Of a stretch of 64,000 bases of DNA, positions 32,737 through 43,826 are shown piece after piece (positions within the stretch are counted from its first letter, which is position 1; the number at the start of each line of letters is the position of its first letter). A program made the translations under genes and the position numbers. The stretch covers positions 620,001-684,000 of the forward strand of contig CALYLW010000019.1 in NCBI GenBank assembly GCA_944989445.1, given 5' to 3'. This DNA comes from Ampullaceana balthica. Its lineage: Eukaryota > Mollusca > Gastropoda > Lymnaeidae. The notes under the pieces are model-generated. The model was not told the DNA's origin, did not search any database, and saw only the letters and a list, made by a program, of their open reading frames with translations.

Positions 32737-33056
32737 TCCTATATATTAAAAGGCTATGTTCTGTGCGGTCATCGATAGCGATTGGTCTCTCAAAGCCAAT
32801 CATTTTGAACACGTTTACGCGGACGTTCCAAACGAGTTGTTTTTGGTGCAGTATGTCTTACAAGACTTTATTTTGAGTTATGCGCGTTGGGATTTATAGT
32901 CAAAATCTCTGTTTTTACGAGTTATTTATTTTAACTATAATGAACAGTATTTTTGACGTGATGCACATGTATGCCGGTCGAGGCGGCTGTTGGAGGGGAT
33001 CTGCAACATGCCACCGAACGGTGGCGGAACGTCCTTGGACGGGCTTTGTTGCTCGT
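32737..33056 (+). mobile_element. Non-autonomous Helentron-like element
   Basis: Starts TCCTATATATTAAAAGGC directly after an A and ends TTGTTGCTCGT. A hairpin CCACCGAACGGTGG lies about 30 bp from the end. The inverted homologue at 10593-10924 diverges at the same two points, which fixes the boundaries. The segment GGGATTTATAGTC..TTTTTACG is shared with the 3292-7022 satellite units. Confidence 0.72.
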
Positions 33057-33835
33057 ACACTCATAAAATCTCATCACGTTAATCCAAGTTATTAATTGTT
33101 TTCAATTTAATCTTTAACAAAAGTGATAATTTCAATAAATATCGTACTTTTCATCAAAATGTTGCTTTTGTAATTTTTGTACTATGCATTTATAAAGTTT
33201 TTTTCACTTGGGGGTCCGTGGGGGCGTTTTGAGTATAAAAGGGGTCCGTGGGTCAAAAAAGTTTGGGAACCACTGGTCTACATTGTAATATCGTAACCCG
33301 CGTGAAGCTTTTTTTTAAAACGTTTAACCGGCATTCAGAAAACGAACTGTGTTAACATCCGTAGATTATAATTTATTTTAATGCATACAAATTAAACATT
33401 GACTTAATCATCACGGTTAAAATTATTTTAAAATAATATTTTTAAAATTTATTATTTTTAAAAATCACTCAATGAACTGACGGGAATTCCGCAAGAAAGA
33501 GGTCGGCGAAAAGGGGTAAATTACATATCTGTTGTCAAAATTGAATTCTTGGGGGTAATGTAGACTCATTTGGGACATATAACATCCACTACAATCCACT
33601 AGATTTATTAAAATACGTCATGTGTGGGTGTACGCATGGATCGTATGCCCATTATTGAACCGGTTGCTTCCAGAAAATGCATTTTTTTAAATTTGACAAC
33701 TATGTAGATTTCTTACCTCCGTACTATACGAAGACACCTAAATCAACCCTACTTTCATTTATATTGACACGAGTGACAATAATCTTAATCCACATGACTT
33801 GACTGTATCAATTATCCTTTCTGTGATATTTAAAA

Positions 33836-34360
33836 CTAGTTTGTGCTGCTGCGCCCACATGTTTTAGGGCGCCTACGGCGCCCACCTTTTTCAAAAGCCC
33901 AACTAACTTGTCCTTGTATGATAAATACGTAATGTTAAACTTCCTGAAACGTACACAAAGTATTTTCTAATAGGGGTTGTAGGGCGCCTAGGGCGCCCAC
34001 TTTTTTGGGGGGTCAAAATCCCAAGTAACTTATCCTTGTATGATAAATACGAAATATTCCTGAAATGTACACAAAGTATTTATATAATATTTATTTACAG
34101 TGCTAATCACCACACGATTTTTAAACTAATTTTAGACGCAGCGAACCAAATTACAGCACCAAAAAATAACTCTTTGAGTCAGTCAGCACTGTTTACAACA
34201 CAAATGCTGACATCAAAGGTTCGTGCGTTGTTTGGTTAATGTTAATCTGGAAAGCAAAATGATTATGATTTTTAATTCTATATTTTCAATTTAAAAGAAA
34301 AAAAGCAGAGTGATGTCCTTTAGCGGTAGGCAGGATAATTGAGGGTAAATCTATATAAGA
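33836..34360 (-). mobile_element. Helitron unit 1 of a head-to-tail pair
   Basis: On the minus strand the unit runs from TCTTATATAGATTTACC (34360) to a terminal CTAG (33839-33836), the canonical Helitron TC..CTRR ends. A GC palindrome GGGCGCCTACGGCGCC lies close to the CTAG end, like the Helitron 3' hairpin. The boundary with unit 2 is seamless (AAGA|CTAG). Internal duplication of the GGGCGCC segment occurs at 33860 and 33985. It is non-coding. Confidence 0.78.
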
Positions 34361-34787
34361 CTAGGTTGTGCTACGGCGCCGTGGCACCTGCAGAGCCAGC
34401 TTTATTTATGGCGCTTACGACGCCCTCCTTTTTCAAAAGCCCATCTAACTTGTCCTAGTATGATAAATACGTAATATTAAACTTCCTGAAATGTACACAA
34501 AGTATTTTATAATAGGGTCTGTAGGGCGCCTATAGGGCGCCTAAGGCGCCCACTTTGTTGTTGTCAAAAGCCCAAGTAACGTATCCTTGTTTGATAAATA
34601 CGAAATATTAAAATTCCTGAAATGTACACAAAGTATACTATTATTAACAATCCTCAAATCCACTTTTTACATCGTTCCCTTTTCCAAAATTAAAATATGA
34701 ACTAAAACAATGACGTCATACAGAGGCGTCAGTAGGGTTGGTGTCACCCGGGGCGGTAGCTCATGGTGTCACCCTTTCACGACTGAC

Positions 34788-35176
34788 GGGGCCGTCCATA
34801 AATGACGTCACGCGAGGTTGCCGATTTTTACCCCACCCTCTCCCAGCGTCAAACTTTGTCACAAAAACTTAGACCCCACCCCTTTTTACGATATGACGTC
34901 ACAAAGCTTTGACACCCCTCCCCCAAGCCGTATTTTCTCAATAAAAATTAGCATGTTGCAAATTATTTTTTGTCATTTAAATATGTATTTAGGGTAAGTC
35001 TGCACTGTAATATCGTAACACGCGTGAAGTCATTGAAAACGTAATTAAATAAATGGTAAACAATCAAATATTTAAGTGGAACTTTTATTTAAAGTTTCAC
35101 GTTTTTGATGTGATGTCACATTTCTTAAACACCCCCCTCCTCGTACCACATCGTCACAGATGCGTGGACCCCCCCC
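34788..35176. mobile_element. Partial Harbinger-like element (hAT-2 B)
   Basis: The left end GGGGCCGTCCATAAATGACG is intact. The right part ends in CACAGATGCGTGGACCCC, fused to a TGGATTAAAAGG.. GCTGAACGGGC sequence of the CTATGGCGGATTAAG family. It is inverted relative to 24753-25142, with the same junction. Confidence 0.65.
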
Positions 35177-35249
35177 TACGGTGGATTAAAAGGGGGGTGC
35201 TGAACGGGCTAAAGCCCCCAATAATTTAAGGGCCCCCAGACTTTTTATG

Positions 35250-36900
35250 AATTATAGTGTATAATAAAGATGCAGGCCATTATGTTTGTACGAATCTCTG
35301 AAAATGCCTTGGACAGTCATACGGCAATGCTGCAAATGAGTAGGAAGTATAACGGAAACCAGGCTATTCTTCGTGAGAAGTGCATTGTAGCTCATTATGT
35401 GCCGTACACAGCTCATTCCTTTAATTTGGTTGGGAAAAGAGCAGCAGGTTGTCCTACGGCGGTCAGATTTTTTTGTCTTCTGCAAAATCTTTATACCCGA
35501 TTTGTTGCATCTACTCATCGTTGACAGGTACGTCAAAAACATATGAAATTGATACATGCTAACAAAGCCTTGTCTGACACAAGATGGTCAGCCTGACATT
35601 ATGCTGTAAGGTCTGTTAATAGCTCAAACCATGAGAATATCGCAGCACTGGAAGAATTAGCAACGAATGAAAATCAGCCACGTGACTGCCGACTTGAAGA
35701 AGAAGGATTTCTAAAGGAAATTGAACAACTGGAAGTCGCTATTTTACTTGAAATTTGGGAAACAATTTTAGAAAGGAAGTCTCTCATTGGGTTTGTTAAA
35801 AAATAGCATTCTTAATTTTATTCCTATGAAGACAAAGGAAAGGAAAAGTCCGTGGTAAAAACACTGTAAACAATCTTCAATACTATCAAACAAAAAAGAA
35901 AGCGTCAGTTTGATAAAGGGACATCAACAAAACAGTATTCTCTTGGAGAAAAAAATTCAAGATTGTGGTATTTCTGGTCATCATTGACAAACTTTCTTAA
36001 GCCCTACAACATTGGTTAGGTGCATATAAATACATCCATGAGAAACTTGGCTTTCTTACAAACCTAACTGAGCTCAGCACTTTCGCCACCCGATGGGCAG
36101 CAGCCAAGTTAATGGAAGAACATTCAAGTGATTTCGAAGAAGGGGTCGGGTAAATCCGAAGCAACCGTTTCGTCCCCCTCAATTTACTAGCAACGCCATC
36201 GAGCGGTGCCGGTTTAGAGCCAGGAGCGCCAGTACGGATTAGCAAAAAGTGCCGCGAAGAACGCATTGGACGCCAGCTCTGAGGAAACCTTCCAGTGGGG
36301 GTTGCACCATAGGTAGGTCTTTGATGATCCCCCGGTCTGCGGCGGTCCTAACCATGGAGACCCGTGTGCTTTGCCAGATGGCTAAGGGTGTCTTCCGGGA
36401 AGACCCATAAAGAGCACTAGGCTCGGGGCTTCTGATTTTCTTCCACATGTAGGTTCATGAGTGATTTCGAAGACTGCTTACCTTCAGAATTAGTCCAATT
36501 TTCAGAACTCTTAAAAAAGTTATTGTCCAGCCCTAGGCTCAGGGTAAGGAAAAGGAATTAGCACAAAGCGAAACTCAAAAAACTTGCACAGAGCTAAAAA
36601 TTTTGCTGCTTTTGAATGAGCTATATTTCACACAGTCCTTTACAAATGTACACATCGCACTTTGCATCTATCTTTCAATGATGGCATCAAACTGCAGCTG
36701 AGAGCGATCCTTTTCAAAGTTGAAAAGAATATATAATGAGTTAGAATTTGCATGGGACAAAAAAGACTGAATATGCTCTCTCTTCTCTAATTAGCATTGA
36801 AAAGGAACTTGTAAGCTTACTCAGCTTTATTGACTTGATTGAAAACTTCGCCATTTGAAAAATTCGCAAACGAAAGCTGTAGGTTGAAATAATAATCATA
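35250..36900 (+). pseudogene. ZMYM1-like hAT transposase relic
   Basis: 35270-35524 is an open piece reading FVRISENALDSHTAMLQMS, then AHSFNLVGKRAAGCPTAV and a segment ending LQNLYTRFVASTHR. It corresponds to the DNA-binding/catalytic core around the conserved HslNLvG motif of ZMYM1-like hAT transposases. Further pieces are SDTRWS and EEIEQLEV-like text (35560-35800), GAYKYIHEKLGFLTNLTELS (36010-36075) and a hATC block with ERSFSKLKRIYNELEF (about 36700-36760). Stops between pieces and the GC-rich retroposon at 36141-36459 inactivate it. It contains the empty CR1 site at 35527-35540. Confidence 0.75.
36141..36459. mobile_element. GC-rich retroposon, copy 2 (internally deleted)
   Basis: Flanked by the perfect 14-bp duplication AGTGATTTCGAAGA (36127-36140 and 36460-36473), identical to that of copy 1 in the inverted hAT. 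It lacks about 165 bp of the middle (between GTGCTTTGCC and AGATGGCTAAG) that is present in copies 1 and 3. It shares the element-end sequences with the other copies. Confidence 0.75.
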
Positions 36901-36979
36901 CATATTTTACAATAATTTTTATTATTTCAAATAGAGAAAAGAATTCGTTACCTCATGATTTTTTTTAAATACGGAATAA

Positions 36980-38629
36980 GGGGCCGTCCATAAATGACGT
37001 CACGCACCTAGGAAAGGGGGGGGGGTCACACTTTTGTGACGATGCGTGAAGAGGGGGGGGGGTTGAAGATATGTGAAGTCACATCGAAAGGGTAACTTTA
37101 AATAAAACATCCACTGAAATATTATGTCGCTTACAATTTATTTAATGAATTTATTTTCTTTTTCTTTTTTTAAAATTTAATATCAGTGCTTCTCAATGTG
37201 CCGGTCGGTAGGCCATCAGACGCTGGTTGGCGTAAGCTATCAAGACATGAAAATTAAATCTAATTATAATCCTTAAGTTTGAGAATCCACAAGATAACGT
37301 ATGAAATTGTTACACTGCGTCGTTTGATGTTGACATCAAAGCATTTGTGATGTAACCGCAGCTCCGTTTGGTTCTCTCACTCTCATGGACTTTTTTGCCC
37401 GTTACCCCAAAATATACAAGTTTATGTGTGCGTTACCCCCCCCCCAACACCCAGACTCTAGGTCCTGCTGACATGACTCGGGGATTTGGGGAGCGTCGTT
37501 AGCGAAAATGCTACTGTTGAGTTTTACAAGCATGCCAAGTGTCTAAAAATGATCTGAATAGGATTATGTGTAGATATTTCAAGTCAAATCGACACGGAAT
37601 ATCCTTTTTCTTTAAAAGGAGAAGGGGGGATCTATTTGATAGAATTTAAAAAGTTTAAAGTTGATATAATTGTTCGATTGGTTTTTGGTCAAACGCCCCT
37701 GGCCATTCTAGTCTTCTAGATCAGTGCTTCTCACACTTTTTAGTATGGCGTACTGACAGGAAACTATTTCCATTGCTCAAGGGACCGGTGCACTATTTTC
37801 CCTGCACTGACAATTTTTTCTGTCCTCTTTTCATAACTTCTGCGGACCGGCGGTGGATGGTCCGCGGCGGGTGCCGGTCCGTGGGCCATCCGCTGCCGGT
37901 CCGTGGGTCATCCGCTGCCGGTCCGCAGATGTTCTTAAAAAAAGGGACAGAAAAAAATGTCAGTGCAGGGAAAATAGTGCACCTGTTTCTGGTGCAATGG
38001 AAAAAATTCCTGCCGGTCCACCATACTAAAAAGTTTGAGAAGCACTGTTCTAGATATAATGGTAAATGAGCCCATTTAAAATTAGTCAAGTATTCATTAA
38101 CTTTATTGAATGCATCAAATTCTTGACATCGCAATTCGAGAGGAGCACAAAACAACTTTTCTTCTTAGCTCAGTTTTTAAGGCATTAATTTTAAATATCA
38201 CAGAAAGGATATGTGATACAGACAAGTCATTTGGATTAAGATTATTGACACTCGTGTCAATATAAATGAAAGTAGGATAGACTTAGGTGTCTTCGTATAT
38301 AGTACTTAGGTGACATTAATTGTCAAATTTTAAAAAAAATGCATTTTCTGGAAGGAAACGGTTCAATAATGGGCATATGTTCCAAGCGTACACGTACACA
38401 TGACGTATTTTAATATATCTAGTGGATTGTAGTAGATTTTATATGTCCCAAATGAGTCTGCATTACCCCCAAGAATTCCCTTTTTGACCTCAGTTGAGGT
38501 TATTTACCTCAAAGATTTGTGACGTATTTTTGGAAAAGGGGGGGGGGTCTACGTTTTTGTGACGACGCGTGACGAGGGGGGGGGGTAAAAATCGGCAAAA
38601 ATCGCGTGACGTCATTTATGGACGGCCCC
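36980..38629. mobile_element. Harbinger-like element, 1.65 kb
   Basis: Perfectly inverted ends GGGGCCGTCCATAAATGACG and CGTCATTTATGGACGGCCCC, with a 3-bp duplication TAA (36977-36979 and 38630-38632). The empty site is preserved in hAT-2 copy A near 18822 (GAATAACGCGTAAT-type junction, reverse strand). It is non-coding and contains a hAT MITE (37722-38047). TGACGTCA palindromes lie in both ends. Confidence 0.85.
37722..38047. mobile_element. hAT MITE, 326 bp
   Basis: The left end CAGTGCTTCTCACACTTTTT and right end AAAAAGTTTGAGAAGCACTG are inverted, with a perfect 8-bp duplication TTCTAGAT (37714-37721 and 38048-38055). The paralogous sequence near 41145-41155 is uninterrupted. The middle has tandem GTGCCGGTCCGTGG-type repeats. 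Confidence 0.9.
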
Positions 38630-38982
38630 TAACGCGTAATACTATTCTTTACGGGGGCGCGTTCATAAGCACTAAACAGTGTAAGTCGGGATGGGACCGT
38701 CGTAACCGGAGGACTACCTGTATATTAACATGCATATCTATGCTTTCACGCCTTTAATAAATATATATATTTTTATATAAAATATTAACTCAAAGACATT
38801 GAAATCATAATTTTCCTCAAGAAAAACATTAACACTGAAAACCCATCTTTTGATTTTTTTCTTTTTGATAAAAATCGTATCCCCCCCACCCCACTGTAGT
38901 GGAGGGAGTCGTGAGGTGGGATTCATTCATGCTGTCAGTGTGTCCAAGCCCAAATGGCTTTATATCTTTTAAAACAGAAGAC

Positions 38983-39917
38983 GGTAGACATTAGGACAGA
39001 CGTCCGGAAGTATTTCGGAAGCATTCTGTAGTTTATTTATTATTTTTTAGTCTACTTCCTGTTTCACAGCTGCAGTTCTCAATTATTTAAAAATGTACCC
39101 CTTGTCTACATTTTTACTTATTGTTATATGGCCTCAAACTATATAAATATTTAAGATAGAACACTATCCAGTGAGTCTAAAATTGTCGTTTCCGACAAAA
39201 TAAAATTGTGTGTGTCTTCTAACCTCGATGTTGTTTGTTTATTGTGTTTTTAAATATATTTGTTGTTATTTTTTGTTAAATAAATAGGCTATTTTGTTTA
39301 ATTTTTAGAATGATCATCAATATCTCTCTTTCAGTAACAGTCACAAGCAATGAGTAATAGCCTATATACACTTAAATTGTGAAAAATGCCAGATTTCTTA
39401 TTTTTAATAATAATAATAATAATAACATATTTTTTCCACAACTTATACTTATAGCAAACAAACCAAATAAGCTTTGGAAATAAAAACAAACAGAAAATAA
39501 TGTATTTTTTTAAAATCAAGAAATTTATAAATAGGGATACATCCAGATATTCGCATGGAATAGCAAAATGTACCGTGTGCATAATTGTTGTCATTGGCAA
39601 CTATTCATCCTTCAACCTCATTTTGACACTACAACTATTGCCTTGTTCTCATTGTTTCATTCATAAAAAGTGCCGTGTTCAAAAGCCATTTAATTTTAAC
39701 ATAGGTTACAATTAATTATGAGTCAAAGTTGTAGGTCCACAAGGAGTTCCTAATTTTATTTGTACATGTTTATAGTATAGAGGACAGTTCGTTTTGTCAT
39801 GAGTCATTTTAAAATAATTGAGAACTGCAACTGTGAAACAGGAAGTAGACTAAAAAATAATAAATAAACTACAGAATGCTTCCGAAATACTTCCGGACGT
39901 CTGTCCTAATGTCTACC
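38983..39917. mobile_element. Long-TIR DNA transposon, 935 bp, 8-bp duplication
   Basis: The ends are GGTAGACATTAGGACAGACG and its inverse. Terminal inverted repeats of about 110 bp are nearly identical. A perfect 8-bp duplication CAGAAGAC flanks it (38975-38982 and 39918-39925), and the uninterrupted site is in hAT-2 copy A near 18460. The interior is AT-rich without a transposase. The ends do not look like CAG..CTG hAT ends, so the superfamily is open. Confidence 0.88.
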
Positions 39918-40472
39918 CAGAAGACACTGCCTCTTTCATTCCAGCCTTTTTTTAAAGATATCTCTGCTGCGACTATTTCTTTTCTTTTTTTCCTAATTTG
40001 TTTTAATGTTGTTCGTGTGTTGGGACTGTTTTATTATTGCAAGTTAGCTGATTTTTTTTAATAACAATTTTCGCATTTAACGTATTTCATTGTATTTCTT
40101 AATTTCTTTCTAAATTAAAAAAATTGTCATATTTTGTTTTCTGACATAAAATTGTACACAGTAAAATTTTAGGCTCGGATGTCACCCCCTGATGGGTGTC
40201 ACCCAGGGCGGCCCGCGCCCCCCCCTAGTGACGCCACTGACGTCATATAAAATCTTTTTACGGCGAGAAATTTTAGAAAGCAGCGCACCAAATTACTGCA
40301 CCAAAAATAACTATTTTCGAGCGTCCGCATGAAATTGTTCAATTAATAATAGTGTGGTGTGTGTTTAATGTTCATCTGGAAACCAAAATGTTTATGATTT
40401 TTAAGTCTATATTTTCAATTTTTTTAATAAAGCAGAGTGATGTCCCTTAGCGTTAGGTCACAGTGAGTCAGT

Positions 40473-40974
40473 CTTATCTTATCTTATCTGTTTACAGACG
40501 CCCCTTCTATACAGAAGATTATTGCGTCCTACGCTTATCTATGGTTTGTGTTTAGTCCTGCATTTTTATTAGAGATTTAAATGTTGATAAAGTGTTGGTT
40601 TTCCTGGATTCTTCAGGCAACCCATTCCACGCCCGAATTCCGGACGGGAAGAAGGAAAACTTGTATGTGTTTGTTCTTGCATACGGAATAAGAAAGGTGT
40701 TTTTATCCTTATGTCTATCTGAGGGTTGTATTAAGTTATCTTTGTGTTGTATTTCTAAATTAGAATTAATTGCTTTATGTATGATTACTACTTTGCTCTT
40801 GGTTCTTCTATCCTCTAGTGTTTCAAGGTTTAATGATTTAACTAATGGTGTTACTCTTGTCAGTTTCGAATATTCTCCAGTAATGAATCTGGCAGCTCTT
40901 TTTTGAATTTGTTCTAGTTTATCAATGTTTTCTTTGGTGGATGGGTCCCATACAGAAGATGCATATTCTAGTGC
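40473..40974 (-). mobile_element. 5'-truncated CR1-like LINE, copy 3
   Basis: Reverse-strand match to the last 500 bp of the full CR1, from the LEYASSVWDP codons to the GATAA tail. It is flanked by a 7-bp duplication AGTCAGT (40466-40472 and 40975-40981). It lies within Helitron unit 2. The long antisense open frame here (40592-40906) is not a gene. Confidence 0.88.
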
Positions 40975-41008
40975 AGTCAGTGATAATTGAGGGTAAATAT
41001 ATATATGA

Positions 41009-42307
41009 TTAATGCCTTAAAAACTGAGCTAAGAAGAAAAGTTGTTTTGTACTCCTCTCGAATTTTAATGTCAAGAATTTGATGCATTCAATAAAGTTAA
41101 TGAGTACTTGGCTAATTTTAAATGGGCTCATTTATCATTATATCTAGAATGGCCAGGGGCGTTTGACTTAAAAATCAATCGAACAATTATATCAACTTAA
41201 AACGTTTATAATTCTATCAAATAGATCCCCCCCCCCTGTTAAATAAAAGGGATATTCCGTGTCGTTTTGACTTAAAATATCTACACATAATCCTATTCGG
41301 ATCATTTTTAGACACTTGTCATGCACATGCTAGTAAAACTCACCAGTTGCATTTTCATGGGGGGGGGGAGGGGGGCCTAACGACGCTCCCCCAAATCCCC
41401 GAGTCATGTGAGCAGGATCTAGAGTCTGGGGGTTGGGGGTGGGAGGATAACGCACACATAAACTTGTATATCGAAAACATAGAGAACTTGAGAGAACCAA
41501 ACGGAGCTACGGTTACATCACAAATGCTTTGACGTCAACATCGAACGACGAGGGTAACAATTTCATACGTTATCTTGTGGGTTCTCAAACTTAAGGATTA
41601 TAATTAGATTTAATTTTCGTGTCTTGATAGCTTACGCCAACCAGCGTCTGATGGCCTACCGACCGGCACATTGAGAAGCACTGATTTTAAATTTTTTTAA
41701 AGTCATTAAATAAATTGTAAGCGACCAAATATTTATGTGGAAGTTTTATTTAAAGTTACCCTTTTGATGTGACGTCACATTTCTTCAACCCCCTCCCTCC
41801 CCCTCGTCACGCATCGTCACAAAAGTGTGACCCCCCTCCCCCTCCCTAGGTGCGTGACGTCATTTATGGACGGCCCCATTTCATTTCTGACAAGAATTAC
41901 GTAGTCTGACAGCGACAGTCATACAACTTGAATATAAAAAATGCAAAACACAGGAACAATACTAATTTACAGATTATTATTTACTAATATTTACTAAATA
42001 ATACCAAATAAATTGGTGGATAAAACTGGATATTGTTGCGCTAATACAGACTACAGCAATTCTTAAAGTATCATGTACTATAAATAAAACAATAGTGTCA
42101 AATTGTCATACTCACTATCTCATACATAACGATAAAAAATCACAATTAAAAGTAAATTTAAGTAGCACTCCACTGATCGACTCCTATGTCCTATAATAAA
42201 GGTTCAAATCTGAACTTTTCTTGCTTTAATGTTTGCAACATTAGTGAATATTTCATCAAAATAGTTTATTTGACTGGTAAGTCCAAGTTCGATGGAAAGA
42301 AGAGCTA
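41009..42307. other. End of Harbinger-like element, then unassigned sequence
   Basis: 41009-41876 is the distal piece of the disrupted Harbinger-like element. 41877-42307 is AT-rich with no recognised feature and leads into the 19-bp array. Confidence 0.5.
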
Positions 42308-43723
42308 GAGATGATGTGAAGAGCCAGAGATGATGTGAAGCGCTAGAGATGATGTGAAGCGCTAGAGATGATGTGAAGCGCTAGAGATGATGTGAAGCGC
42401 TAGAGATGATGTGAAGCGCTAGAGATGATGTGAAGCGCTAGAGATGATGTGAAGCGCTAGAGATGATGTGAAGAGCTAGAGATGATGTGAAGAGCTAGAG
42501 ATGATGTGAAGAGCTAGAGATGATGTGAAGAGCTAGAGATGATGTGAAGCGCTAGAGATGATGTGAAGCGCTAGAGATGATGTGAAGAGCTAGAGATGAT
42601 GTGAAGCGCTAGAGATGATGTGAAGCGCTAGAGATGATGTGAAGCGCTAGAGATGATGTGAAGCGCTAGAGATGATGTGAAGCGCTAGAGATGATGTGAA
42701 GCGCTAGAGATGATGTGAAGCGCTAGAGATGATGTGAAGCGCTAGAGATGATGTGAAGCGCTAGAGATGATGTGAAGCGCTAGAGATGATGTGAAGCGCT
42801 AGAGATGATGTGAAGCGCTAGAGATGATGTGAAGAGCTAGAGATGATGTGAAGCGCTAGAGATGATGTGAAGCGCTAGAGATGATGTGAAGCGCTAGAGA
42901 TGATGTGAAGCGCTAGAGATGATGTGAAGCGCTAGAGATGATGTGAAGCGCTAGAGATGATGTGAAGCGCTAGAGATGATGTGAAGCGCTAGAGATGATG
43001 TGAAGCGCTAGAGATGATGTGAAGCGCTAGAGATGATGTGAAGAGCCAGAGATGATGTGAAGCGCTAGAGATGATGTGAAGCGCTAGAGATGATGTGAAG
43101 AGCCAGAGATGATGTGAAGCGCTAGAGATGATGTGAAGCGCTAGAGATGATGTGAAGAGCTAGAGATGATGTGAAGCGCTAGAGATGATGTGAAGCGCTA
43201 GAGATGATGTGAAGAGCCAGAGATGATGTGAAGCGCTAGAGATGATGTGAAGCGCTAGAGATGATGTGAAGAGCTAGAGATGATGTGAAGCGCTAGAGAT
43301 GATGTGAAGAGCCAGAGATGATGTGAAGCGCTAGAGATGATGTGAAGCGCTAGAGATGATGTGAAGAGCTAGAGATGATGTGAAGCGCTAGAGATGATGT
43401 GAAGCGCTAGAGATGATGTGAAGAGCCAGAGATGATGTGAAGCGCTAGAGATGATGTGAAGCGCTAGAGATGATGTGAAGCGCTAGAGATGATGTGAAGC
43501 GCTAGAGATGATGTGAAGAGCCAGAGATGATGTGAAGCGCTAGAGATGATGTGAAGAGCTAGAGATGATGTGAAGCGCTAGAGATGATGTGAAGCGCTAG
43601 AGATGATGTGAAGAGCCAGAGATGATGTGAAGCGCTAGAGATGATGTGAAGCGCTAGAGATGATGTGAAGCGCTAGAGATGATGTGAAGCGCTAGAGATG
43701 ATGTGAAGCGCTAGAGATGATGT
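42308..43723. repeat. 19-bp minisatellite, about 75 units, with higher-order pattern
   Basis: Units of GCTAGAGATGATGTGAAGC type with three variants at one position: GCGCTA (majority), GAGCTA and GAGCCA. The left half is mostly runs of the majority type. The right half (about 43020-43640) repeats blocks such as GAGCCA, majority x2, GAGCTA, majority x2, a roughly 114-bp higher-order unit. It ends next to a hAT transposase relic. Confidence 0.97.
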
Positions 43724-43826
43724 GCGTTGTTGACCTGGCGTCGATCTCAAGTAATTTTTTGATAATTTTTAGTTAGTGGCTACTGTGGTTTGCATTGTAA
43801 GAAATGTTGTCAGAGCTCGTTCGATA

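Larger units (their letters stand above)
29098..33275 (+). mobile_element. hAT-3 element with ZMYM6/SCAND3-like transposase relic
   Basis: The left end CAGTGCTTCCCAAAGTGGTC and right end GTTTGGGAACCACTG are inverted, with a perfect 8-bp duplication GTCTACAT (29090-29097 and 33276-33283). It is nested in the Harbinger-like element. The interior has a broken transposase (30080-30775), an RTE-like RT relic (30880-32660) and a Helentron-like element (32737-33056). Confidence 0.88.
34721..40239 (+). mobile_element. hAT-2 copy B
   Basis: The left end CAGAGGCGTCAGTAGGG and right end CCTAGTGACGCCACTG are inverted, with a perfect 8-bp duplication ACGTCATA at 34713-34720 and 40240-40247. It is the inverted homologue of 18137-25209 but lacks the CR1 insertion. 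It instead carries a Harbinger-like element (36980-38629) and a long-TIR element (38983-39917). The transposase relic is on the plus strand at 35250-36900. Confidence 0.92.
34361..41008 (-). mobile_element. Helitron unit 2, containing hAT-2 B and a CR1 fragment
   Basis: On the minus strand it begins TCATATATATATTTACCC (41008) after AA and ends CTAG at 34364-34361, abutting unit 1. The empty target is preserved in the paralogue at 38178-38200, where GGCATTAA and TTTTAAATATC are contiguous, proving A|T insertion without duplication. About 0.6 kb is Helitron sequence; the rest is hAT-2 copy B (34721-40239) and the CR1 piece at 40473-40974. Confidence 0.78.
28866..41876. mobile_element. Harbinger-like element expanded to 13 kb by nested insertions
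   Basis: The left end GGGGCCGTCCATAAATGACG (28865/28866) and right end CGTCATTTATGGACGGCCCC (to 41876) flank pieces 28866-29097, 33276-33835 and 41009-41876. The 33.5-33.8 and 41.0-41.9 kb pieces match the reverse strand of 36980-38629. Removing the hAT at 29098-33275 and the Helitrons at 33836-41008 rejoins them. A 3-bp ATT flanks both ends, not the expected TWA, so the end-to-end pairing is an inference supported by the collinear interior. Confidence 0.65.

Noticed and set aside
40592..40906. Repeated 104-residue frame (also antisense at 17502-17816 and 23953-24267)
   Set aside because: It is the antisense shadow of CR1 ORF2 C-terminal codons. On the plus strand at 40592 it appears only because that CR1 copy is inverted.
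42308..43723. CRISPR array
   Set aside because: Repeats are directly adjacent with no unique spacers, and the window is eukaryotic.
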